Assembly: GCA_002782605.1 (NCBI GenBank)
Contig: PFIF01000164.1
Location: forward strand, 1-10,367
Reading direction: 5' to 3'
DNA: 10,367 bases
DNA from: Deltaproteobacteria bacterium CG_4_8_14_3_um_filter_43_13
GTDB lineage: Bacteria > Desulfobacterota > UBA8473
Of the stretch, positions 1 to 5,259 are shown piece after piece; positions within the stretch are counted from its first letter, which is position 1; every line of letters begins with the position of its first letter. The notes beneath the pieces are model-generated. The model did not search any database and was not told where the DNA came from. It saw only the letters and a program-made list of their open reading frames with translations. Both the position numbers and the translations under genes were made by a program.

Positions 1-73
1 ATCCCTGTGAACTGTTACCAAATTTTTAACATCAGGTTATGAAGCTGGAATTTAGAGAAGATGCTACTAATCG

Positions 74-102
74 TTGACAATACTATACCTTTTTGTTAAT
101 GT
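74..102 (+). promoter_or_regulatory. Possible sigma-70 type promoter upstream of the PNP gene
   Basis: A perfect TTGACA box lies at 74-79. After a 17-base spacer a weak -10 candidate, TAATGT, lies at 97-102, about 110 bases before the PNP start. The -35 box is convincing, the -10 is poor (about 3 of 6 consensus positions). The rest of 1-210 holds no gene that I can support. Confidence 0.3.
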
Positions 103-210
103 CCCACCTAATCTGAGTGAGTCATAAAGGATTTTCTAAGACAATCTTCTGTCTTTCAAAGTAGTGTAACGAAGGGAATCTCGGAAGGTAAGTTTTTATC
201 AGGAGAAGAG

Positions 211-1041
211 ATGCTATTCTTAGAAAAGATTGAGGAAGCAAGACAGTATATTGTTGGAAAGACAAAGACTACACCCAGGATTGGAATTTTGCTTGGGACC
301 GGGCTTGGGGGGCTGGTTGACAGGATAAACATAAAAGCCTCCATTCCTTATGATGGCATACCGAATTTCCCAAGGTCAACAGTGGAAGGTCATATGGGAA
401 ATCTGGTTATCGGCTCTTTGGCTGAAAGGGAACTGGTTGTAATGCAGGGAAGGTTTCACTATTATGAGGGCTACTCCATGCAGCAGGTGACCTTCCCTAT
501 CCGAGTAATGAATGCCCTTGGTGTTGGAGTACTGATAATATCGAATGCAGCCGGCGGATTGAATCCTCAGTTTAACCCTGGAGATATAATGATAATAACC
601 GATCATATAAATCTGACAGGGGATAACCCCTTAATCGGCCCCAATATAGACACTTTAGGCCCCCGATTCCCCGATATGTCACAGCCATACACTAAAAACT
701 TGGTTAGCCTCACAGAAAAGGTAGCCTTGGAGGAAAAGATTCATCTTCAAAAAGGTGTCTATGTCGGTCTTATGGGGCCAAGTTTAGAAACTGCCGCTGA
801 AACTCGTTTTCTAAGGATGATAGGGGCTGATGCTGTTGGTATGTCCACTGTCCCAGAGGTTATAGTTGCTGTCCATTCCGGCATGAAAGTACTCGGACTC
901 TCGGTAATCTCCAATCTGAACTTTCCGGACAACTTAAAACCTCATTCGTTAGAAGAGATAATTGCCGTAGCCAATAATGCAGCTCCCAGGCTGGTAAAGT
1001 TGATAGAAAGGGTGGTTCAAGAGGTAGAAGTAAACCCATAA
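211..1041 (+). CDS. punA: Purine-nucleoside phosphorylase, trimeric (class II) type
   Basis: Phosphorolyses purine nucleosides to the free base plus (deoxy)ribose-1-phosphate in cytoplasmic purine salvage. The 276-residue length is normal for the trimeric PNP/MTAP family. Visible family motifs are the phosphate loop GTGLG (29-33), EGHMG with His61, RFHYYEGY (81-88), SNAAGGLNP (111-119), GPSLET (189-194) and GADAVGMSTVPE (205-216). Residues aligning with the human PNP base-binding pair are Glu193 and Asn235 (in VISN). This pair selects 6-oxopurines (inosine, guanosine); adenosine/MTA phosphorylases carry Ser and Asp there. So I infer PNP rather than MTA phosphorylase. The ATG start is preceded by a strong Shine-Dalgarno, AGGAGAAG (about 201-208). 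The MTA/SAH deaminase gene follows 69 bases downstream on the same strand. The stretch after Asn235 (LNFPDN) differs from the AAG-type sequence I recall for Bacillus PNPs, so fine specificity is open. Confidence 0.93.
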   Translation: MLFLEKIEEARQYIVGKTKTTPRIGILLGTGLGGLVDRINIKASIPYDGIPNFPRSTVEGHMGNLVIGSLAERELVVMQGRFHYYEGYSMQQVTFPIRVMNALGVGVLIISNAAGGLNPQFNPGDIMIITDHINLTGDNPLIGPNIDTLGPRFPDMSQPYTKNLVSLTEKVALEEKIHLQKGVYVGLMGPSLETAAETRFLRMIGADAVGMSTVPEVIVAVHSGMKVLGLSVISNLNFPDNLKPHSLEEIIAVANNAAPRLVKLIERVVQEVEVNP

Positions 1042-1110
1042 AACCCTTCAATTAGGAGTTCAAAGCTATTTTGCTTTTAAAGTACTTAAAGAAGGAAGAG
1101 AAAGTAACAT

Positions 1111-2454
1111 ATGAATAATAAAGGACAAAATATGAAAGTTGATTTTTTAATCTACGGCGACACTATACTTACAATGGTTCCGGGCAGGGAGATTATCAAT
1201 AACGGTGTTATAGCTATAAAAGATGATTTAATAGTGTTCGTTGGCAAAGAGGGTTCTTTAGAAAAATCTTTTAATGCTGAAGAGACTATAATCGCCAACA
1301 AAAGTCTTGTTATGCCCGGTCTAATAAATTCCCATACCCATGCTGCAATGACCTGCTTTAGAGGTATCGCCGATGATCTGCCTTTGATGGAGTGGCTAAA
1401 CGAATACATATTTCCGGTAGAAAGCAAAGCTGACGGAGAACTGGTCTATTATGGATCATTACTGGCATGTGCCGAGATGATACTCTCCGGTACTACTACA
1501 TTCTGTGATATGTATCTTTTCGAAGACAAGGTCGCTGAGGCTGCAAAGGTGGCTGGGATTAGGGCTGTAGTCGGTGAGGTCCTATTTGATTTTCCATCTC
1601 CAAATGTGAAGAGTCAGAAAGAGGGGTTAGAATATACAGAATGGTTAATCAATAAATGGATAGGAGACCCCCTAATTACCCCTGCAGTTGAGCCTCATGC
1701 TGTTTACACCTGTTCTCCGGAATTTTTGATGGATACAAAGAGGCTTTCAGACAAGTATGGCGTTCCCCTTATTATCCATCTTTCAGAATCCGAGAGTGAG
1801 GTTAAAGAGGTCAAAGAGAAATACGGGAAAAGCCCGGTTTACCTCTTAGACAGTATTGGTTTTCTGGGTAAAAACCTTATAGCCGATCATTGTGTCTGTT
1901 TGACAGAGGATGAGATGGATATTCTGAAAGAACATGGAGTAAAGGTTGTTCACATGCCTGAAAGCAATATGAAATTGGCGTCCGGGGTGGCCCCTATTCC
2001 GGAACTCATGTCCAGAGGAATTCCCGTGGGTCTGGGTACCGATGGATGTGCCAGCAATAACAACCTTGATATGTTCCAGGAGATGGACACCGCCGCTAAG
2101 ATCCATAAGGTCTACAGACGAGACCCAACAGTGATGAACGCCAGAGAAGTTGTAGGGATGGCTACTATTGGCAGCGCCAGGGTATTGGGGCTTAACGATA
2201 AGGTTGGAACTCTGGAAGTTGGGAAAAAGGCTGACTTGATAATAATCGATATGGACAAGCCCCATCTCACCCCGCTTTACAATATTTATTCCCATCTGGT
2301 ATATGCGGTTAACGGAGCAGATGTTACAACTAGCATAATCAATGGAAAGTTGGTTATGAAAGACCGAAGGCTTCTGACTATTGATAAAGATGAAGTAATG
2401 GAAAAGGTTAGACAGATTGCTTTGAGAGTAAAGGGCAGCCTGGACTACCACTGA
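1111..2454 (+). CDS. mtaD: 5-methylthioadenosine/S-adenosylhomocysteine deaminase
   Basis: Metal-dependent amidohydrolase that deaminates methylthioadenosine, S-adenosylhomocysteine and often adenosine to the inosine-type product. The 447-residue length suits the family. By comparison with the characterised Thermotoga enzyme, metal ligands are His75 and His77 (NSHTHAAM), His223 (IIHLSESESE) and Asp311 (LGTDGCASNNN), and catalytic or substrate residues are Glu226 and His260 (ADHCVCL). FPVE (101-104), PHAVYTCSPE (195-204) and HMPESNMKLASG (281-292) are also family hallmarks. The C-terminal strand GKKADLIIID (371-380) closes the composite beta-sandwich domain. The ATG at 1111 has GAAGGAAGAG (1091-1100) upstream; an in-frame ATG at 1132 preceded by AAGGAC is an equally plausible start, giving MKVDFLIYG as N-terminus. 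It lies downstream of a 6-oxopurine-type PNP that could take its inosine-type product. TRZ/ATZ-family chlorohydrolases look similar, but the motif set favours MtaD. Confidence 0.9.
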   Translation: MNNKGQNMKVDFLIYGDTILTMVPGREIINNGVIAIKDDLIVFVGKEGSLEKSFNAEETIIANKSLVMPGLINSHTHAAMTCFRGIADDLPLMEWLNEYIFPVESKADGELVYYGSLLACAEMILSGTTTFCDMYLFEDKVAEAAKVAGIRAVVGEVLFDFPSPNVKSQKEGLEYTEWLINKWIGDPLITPAVEPHAVYTCSPEFLMDTKRLSDKYGVPLIIHLSESESEVKEVKEKYGKSPVYLLDSIGFLGKNLIADHCVCLTEDEMDILKEHGVKVVHMPESNMKLASGVAPIPELMSRGIPVGLGTDGCASNNNLDMFQEMDTAAKIHKVYRRDPTVMNAREVVGMATIGSARVLGLNDKVGTLEVGKKADLIIIDMDKPHLTPLYNIYSHLVYAVNGADVTTSIINGKLVMKDRRLLTIDKDEVMEKVRQIALRVKGSLDYH

Positions 2455-2462
2455 TTTTGATA

Positions 2463-2491
2463 TTGACCTTCACATCGAAATCAATTAACCT
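2463..2491 (+). promoter_or_regulatory. Possible promoter for tRNA-Arg
   Basis: TTGACC at 2463-2468 and TAACCT at 2486-2491, spaced by 17 bases, would place transcription start a few bases before the tRNA at 2505. The match is moderate; read-through from mtaD, which ends 50 bases upstream, is an alternative. Confidence 0.28.
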
Positions 2492-2504
2492 CTATTAACA
2501 AAAA

Positions 2505-2580
2505 GGGCGATTAGCTCAGGGGATAGAGCGCTGGTCTCCGGAACCAAAGGCCGTGGGTTCGAATCCCACATCGCCCGCCA
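2505..2580 (+). tRNA. tRNA-Arg (anticodon CCG)
   Basis: The full cloverleaf can be folded by hand. The acceptor is GGGCGAT (2505-2511) paired with ATCGCCC (2570-2576). The D-stem is GCTC/GAGC (2514-2517 and 2526-2529). The anticodon stem is CTGGT/ACCAA (2531-2535 and 2543-2547), with loop CTCCGGA and anticodon CCG at 2538-2540 after the invariant T. The variable loop is AGGCC. The T-stem is GTGGG/CCCAC with loop TTCGAAT, discriminator G2577 and encoded CCA at 2578-2580. The anticodon reads the arginine codon CGG. The first anticodon-stem pair (C2531 and A2547) is mismatched; all other stems pair fully. Its 3' end faces the degraded accessory region, a usual position for an integration site, but I found no second copy of the 3' end in the window. 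Confidence 0.96.
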
Positions 2581-2590
2581 ATTAATTCAG

Positions 2591-2648
2591 TAGGTTAACC
2601 AATTATGTTTAGCCCTCTTGTTTTTGTATGCTAACCTATAGCTAACCT
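2591..2648 (+). repeat. Short GCTAACCT direct repeat with an inverted copy, downstream of the tRNA
   Basis: GCTAACCT occurs twice, at 2630-2637 and 2641-2648, separated by ATA. TAGGTTA at 2591-2597 is the reverse complement of TAACCTA at 2632-2638, so a 7-bp stem with a 34-base loop could form 11 bases after the tRNA. The second copy runs into a T-rich stretch. It could be a weak processing or termination structure, or the relic of a recombination site; the sequence alone does not decide. Confidence 0.35.
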
Positions 2649-2679
2649 TTTTATTTTCGTACCTTCAATTCCATGCTGT

Positions 2680-2853
2680 TTATTGTCTCTGCATGATCAA
2701 AAAAATATATGACCGCCTGCATCTTTTGATGTGTACCCCTGGAGATCGAGGACAACTGATTTTATCTCTTAAATTGATTCTATCGGAGTCATTATAAAAT
2801 TCTCTCACTTGGATGGTTTCGGCAGCTTCTGTCCCTTCATTTTCAGGCACTAG
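2680..2853 (-). other. Unrecognised open frame of about 57 codons, possible gene remnant
   Basis: On the minus strand one frame stays open from about 2853 to a TAA at 2680-2682, immediately after the LEA14-like gene's stop. There is no good ATG; a GTG lies near its beginning without a clear ribosome-binding site. The residues include VREFYNDSDRINLRDK and SPGVHIKRCRR, which look protein-like rather than random, but I do not recognise a family. It may be a relic of a gene in the degraded region or chance. The remaining bases between 2581 and 2849 hold only the short repeats noted separately. Confidence 0.2.
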
Positions 2854-3347
2854 TTTTTTATGTTGATACGCCCCTCTTTAGAAAAAGGGAATTTGAGGCT
2901 TCCAAATACAGTACTAACATCGGCATTTCCCACTATCTTATAAGGCAGGTCATTCCCTGTGAATATAATCTTCAGAATTACGCTCAAATCTTTAAATTTT
3001 GCAACGAGAGGTACCTTTATTTGTGTTGCTGATGATGAAGGGATCAAGAGTTCCTTTTTTAGGTGACCATTTCCGATTTCCTCATTTTCAATATAAATGG
3101 TGTATCCAAAAGACTTGAGTGTAAGGTCAAAATTGTTTGGATTTTGTACTTCGAGATCAAGGAGAAGATTCGTCATTGTGAAGGAGATGGGACTGAGGGT
3201 GACTCCACGAAGAGTAAAGGATGGCTTCACCAGTATCCAGTTCAAACAAGACACAAGGAAAATAGAGAAGACAAACAGGAAAAATATTCTACAGTAAATC
3301 CTTACTTTCCGGGATTTGATTGAGATAGGTATTAATTTATTATTCAT
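2850..3347 (-). CDS. LEA14-like (WHy domain) lipoprotein
   Basis: Predicted small exported lipoprotein of 165 residues. From the chosen ATG the N-terminus is basic (MNNKLIPISIKSRK), followed by a hydrophobic segment and the lipobox LVSC, so the Cys would be acylated and anchored in the inner or outer membrane. The rest is a single LEA14/WHy domain. It has the typical LDLEVQNPNNFDL strand, with the NPN signature of the family, then a YTIYIENEEIGNG turn and a closing LKFPFSKEGRI strand. LEA14-like proteins are linked to desiccation and stress tolerance in plants; the role of the bacterial lipoproteins is not established. The frame stays open to 3449, but its first 28 residues overlap RhuM-type debris in another frame, so I trim it. 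ATG 3347 has AGG four bases upstream; ATG 3365 (MKVDRIMNNK) is the alternative. It is downstream of the isoaspartate methyltransferase gene on the same strand, but debris separates them. Confidence 0.8.
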   Translation of the reverse strand: MNNKLIPISIKSRKVRIYCRIFFLFVFSIFLVSCLNWILVKPSFTLRGVTLSPISFTMTNLLLDLEVQNPNNFDLTLKSFGYTIYIENEEIGNGHLKKELLIPSSSATQIKVPLVAKFKDLSVILKIIFTGNDLPYKIVGNADVSTVFGSLKFPFSKEGRINIKN

Positions 3348-3369
3348 TATCCTATCTACCTTCATACTC

Positions 3370-3531
3370 CTAAGAATGATCTTTGCGCTTTTCGCTGGAG
3401 CGGATATCCCGGATCCTCTCCAGCATCTTGTCGAAGTAGTCGGACCCAATATTGACTCCAGCCTTCAGGCGTTCTTTATCCATCGTGAAGTCCTTGACCA
3501 GATACTCCAGGGCGTTGGGCATAAAGGTGAA
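3370..3531 (-). pseudogene. RhuM-family (virulence protein RhuM-like) C-terminal fragment
   Basis: The minus-strand frame from 3531 to the TAG at 3370-3372 encodes an internal piece of a RhuM-type protein: NALEYLVKDFTMDKERLK, then DYFDKMLERIRDIRSSEKR. This is the linker and first helix of the conserved C-terminal half of that family, recognised by its YFD-x-x-LERIRDIR-S-SEKR signature. In intact members the sequence continues with FYQKI and further helices. Here it stops after SEKR, with a TAG a few codons later, and the N-terminal domain is absent upstream. The fragment is therefore broken at both ends (matching part roughly 3384-3521). RhuM-like genes are common accessory genes near restriction or toxin loci and in phages. 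It meets the nuclease-like remnant head to head within about 10 bases. Confidence 0.65.
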
Positions 3532-3533
3532 CT

Positions 3534-3716
3534 ATGGCACTACTTGCTGAAGAAATCGTTGAAGAGTGGTTAAACCGACATGGCTACTTCACGATTTGCG
3601 GAATCAAAATGGGGGTTCACTAAATTGACCTGCTCGCGGTCAAATGGATGGAGAACGGAATAGCCGAATGCCGCCACATTGAAGTCCAGGCTTCCATGCG
3701 ACCCGTCAGCTACATT
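3534..3716 (+). pseudogene. Nuclease-like gene remnant with in-frame TAA
   Basis: The reading frame starts at ATG 3534, preceded by AAAGGTG (about 3520-3526). It encodes MALLAEEIVEEWLNRHGYF, then TICGIKMGVH, then TAA at 3621-3623. The same frame continues with IDLLAVKWMENGIAECRHIEVQASMRPVSYI to about 3716, where it meets the 3' end of the methyltransferase gene and loses its sense. The pattern IDLLAV, about 14 residues, then HIEVQ resembles the D...ExQ/K core of restriction-endonuclease-like folds, and I recall conserved bacterial proteins with this wording, so nuclease-like is a tentative inference. The TAA replaces what is probably an acidic codon before Ile-Asp, one base from GAA. With a stop and a missing C-terminus this is a dead gene. 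By eye it is more GC-rich than the flanking genes. Confidence 0.6.
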
Positions 3717-4513
3717 TATAATGACAGGATAAAACTCCAATGTGCCTCTTTAAATTTTCTGTCAACTTCTTTATCCTCTGCTCCTTTAGCATCTGGCCTT
3801 TCTCTCAGCATAGGAACGAATCTTACCGGAATTATATCTTTCGTAAGCATCTTCCCTTTTTTCTTTTCTACCAATTTTAGCTCTTGCCGGAATCCCCCTA
3901 CCGGAATTACCAATCTTCCGCCCTCTGCTAATTGCTCTATTAAAGGTGCGGGAATTTCTTCCGGCGCACAGGTTACAATTATGGCATCAAAGGGAGCAAA
4001 TTCCGGCCAGCCCAAAAAACCATCGCCGTGTCTGACATAAACATTGGAGTAACCCAATTCTTTAAGAAGTTTCTTGGCCCTATTAGCCAATGGCTCTAAT
4101 ATCTCTATAGTATACACCTCTTTAGCCAATTCTGCCAGAATAGTTGCCTGATAACCTGAACCTGTGCCTATTTCCAAAACCTTCTCTTTACCTTTTAACG
4201 CCAGCAGCTCTGTCATTAAGGCCACAATATAAGGTTGCGATATGGTTTGGCCTTCACCTACAGGAAGGGGGGTATCAGCATAAGCCAAATGCTTATACGC
4301 CCGAGGAACAAACAAATGCCTTTTTACTTTCCGCATTGCCCCAAGCACAGATTTATCTTTAATCCCCCTGGCTTCGATCTGCTCCCTTACCATCAGCCCT
4401 CTCTGACGGGTAAATTCTCCTTCTTCTTCCGGCATGCCTATGCTTATTTTTTCAGTTAAAGGAAATGCGGCGAGCAACATTAATAGAGTGATAATAAAAG
4501 ATAACCGTCTCAT
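3716..4513 (-). CDS. pcm: Protein-L-isoaspartate O-methyltransferase with N-terminal signal sequence
   Basis: SAM-dependent repair methyltransferase for isoaspartyl residues in damaged proteins; 265 residues from the chosen start. Family hallmarks are FVPRAYKHLAYADTPLPVGE, GQTISQPYIVALM (the substrate and SAM loop), VLEIGTGSGYQATILAEL (motif I), VYTIEILEPLA (motif II, with the acidic ribose ligand), DAIIVTCAPEEIP and GGRLVIPVGG. The first 20 residues (MRRLSFIITLLMLLAAFPL) form a basic end plus hydrophobic core, a signal peptide or membrane anchor, so the enzyme may work outside the cytoplasm, where SAM supply would be a puzzle. The ATG at 4513 is chosen over the in-frame GTG at 4522 because AAGGAAG (about 4521-4527) is well spaced from it. 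The tail after FVPMLRERP is about 25 residues longer than usual and ends at the junction with the nuclease-like remnant, so its last residues may be non-native. Upstream it overlaps no gene, but its ribosome-binding site lies inside the BRO-N frame. Confidence 0.9.
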   Translation of the reverse strand: MRRLSFIITLLMLLAAFPLTEKISIGMPEEEGEFTRQRGLMVREQIEARGIKDKSVLGAMRKVKRHLFVPRAYKHLAYADTPLPVGEGQTISQPYIVALMTELLALKGKEKVLEIGTGSGYQATILAELAKEVYTIEILEPLANRAKKLLKELGYSNVYVRHGDGFLGWPEFAPFDAIIVTCAPEEIPAPLIEQLAEGGRLVIPVGGFRQELKLVEKKKGKMLTKDIIPVRFVPMLRERPDAKGAEDKEVDRKFKEAHWSFILSL

Positions 4514-4515
4514 AT

Positions 4516-4857
4516 CTACCACTTCCTTGAAACAATAAATTTTATCGGTTCTGCTTTGGGACTGGGCACAGACTGAATAAGCCGTAACAATGTTTCGGGA
4601 TCAGCAGCATCGGTCAGGTATTTTTTCCCGTCGGCAGCTTCCATTTTCAGTCGGTTACATTTTGTAACCGACTCACTGCCTTCTTTTTTTAAACGATTTT
4701 TTAAGACTTTCCAGTAGTTCCGCGCCGCCTGATAATCCGACTGCTGTATCAAAACCTGTAAAATATCAACCACTGAGAAATACCATGTTTCTGTCTGCTC
4801 ATCGTAATGACGACGGATTTTATAGTTTTCAAAAACAGCTAAGCTATTGTCAGTCAT
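4516..4857 (-). CDS. Truncated BRO-N domain protein (phage antirepressor type)
   Basis: The 113 residues cover almost one complete Bro-N domain: LAVFENYKIRRHYDEQTETWYFSVVDIL (about 6-33), then NYWKVLKNRLKKEGSES (47-63), LKMEAADGKKYLTDAAD (70-86) and LLRLIQSVPSPKAEP (90-104). Bro-N domains bind DNA and are found in prophage antirepressors, baculovirus Bro proteins and DNA-damage-inducible DinD relatives. In intact relatives the PSPKAEP motif runs into FKQWLA and a C-terminal effector domain; here it switches to IKFIVSRKW and stops at a TAG two bases before the methyltransferase ATG. The C-terminal half is therefore lost. The start codon has GAGGAAG (about 4862-4868) upstream. A stand-alone Bro-N could still bind DNA, but the neighbourhood of broken genes suggests decay. 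Confidence 0.7.
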   Translation of the reverse strand: MTDNSLAVFENYKIRRHYDEQTETWYFSVVDILQVLIQQSDYQAARNYWKVLKNRLKKEGSESVTKCNRLKMEAADGKKYLTDAADPETLLRLIQSVPSPKAEPIKFIVSRKW

Positions 4858-5032
4858 TGCTATCTTCCTCGCCGCTATCTGGTTTGAAATAATGTTGGTT
4901 CACGCAAAGGCGCTGAGACACAGGGGGAATATACATATCAGAATCCCAATTCAATGGATTGTTTTGAATATATTCGTGGATTCTGTTCCATTCATTGTCA
5001 TTGCGGATTATATGTGTTATTAAACCATACCC
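4850..5032 (-). pseudogene. REP-associated (Y1) tyrosine transposase C-terminal remnant
   Basis: A minus-strand frame opens right after an in-frame TAA at 5033-5035 and reads GYGLITHIIRNDNEWNRI, then HEYIQNNPLNWDSDMYIP, before ending at TGA 4850-4852. The signature HIIRN-(x)n-RI-x-EYI-x-NNP-x-NW is the familiar C-terminal end of Y1/RAYT transposases (TnpA_REP, IS200-like superfamily). The HUH motif, catalytic tyrosine and N-terminal part are all absent. The reading after the proline (VSQRLCVNQHYFKP) overlaps a low-information tract and may not be original. The remnant ends within the start of the BRO-N gene. Confidence 0.6.
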
Positions 5033-5043
5033 TTACCTATACC

Positions 5044-5076
5044 TCAATTATCGGGTAAAATATAGTCTTTTTTCAT
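5044..5076 (-). other. Orphan translation start, possible decapitated gene
   Basis: On the minus strand a strong AAAGGAG (about 5087-5093) stands nine bases before an ATG at 5076, followed by ten codons (MKKDYILPDN) and TGA. It stops only 11 bases before the transposase remnant opens on the same strand, so it may be the lost 5' end of that or another gene joined by an internal deletion. This is inference from position alone. Elsewhere between 5094 and 5259 I see only AT-rich sequence, with an A-tract at about 5190-5200 and no convincing promoter. Confidence 0.25.
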
Positions 5077-5259
5077 CTTTTTTAACTCCTTTAGTGAACC
5101 TGCAATGATGTCGTCAAATTATCCCTTGTTCTTGAACTGCAAACCCATGACGGGAGAGCACTCTTAAACACAGGGGATTTTTATTTACTTTAAAAAAAAA
5201 CTGTGGGATATTTAAACAACAAGACTGACTCACATATCTAAAAGAACCAGGACTAGAAA

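Noticed and set aside
1846..2451. Long open frame on the minus strand opposite mtaD
   Set aside because: It is antisense to a clear amidohydrolase, has no recognisable motif and reads as a shadow of the real gene's codon bias.
3063..3323. Plus-strand open frames opposite the LEA14-like gene
   Set aside because: No homology-like motif; the opposite strand carries a complete lipoprotein with lipobox and NPN signature.
3531..3550. Sigma-54 -24/-12 promoter (TGGCAC...TTGC)
   Set aside because: The distance between GG and GC is 8 bases, not the required 10, and the site lies inside the nuclease-like remnant's start.
3621..3623. Programmed stop read-through or recoding at the in-frame TAA
   Set aside because: The gene also lacks its C-terminus and abuts another gene's end, so loss of function is simpler; TAA is not a typical recoding signal and no stem or special context is seen.
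3648..4040. Plus-strand open frame of 130 codons overlapping the methyltransferase
   Set aside because: Its first 23 codons are simply the tail of the nuclease-like remnant; the rest is antisense to the methyltransferase.
4520..4522. GTG start for the methyltransferase at 4522
   Set aside because: The ATG three codons later (4513) has the better spaced AAGGAAG and begins directly at the signal sequence.
5050..5110. T-rich tract as a rho-independent terminator
   Set aside because: T-runs are present but no GC-rich hairpin precedes them on either strand.
2552..5259. Attachment-site duplication of the tRNA 3' end
   Set aside because: I looked for a second copy of the T-arm/acceptor 3' sequence; only a short GAATCCCA match near 4950 exists, which is too short to support an att repeat.
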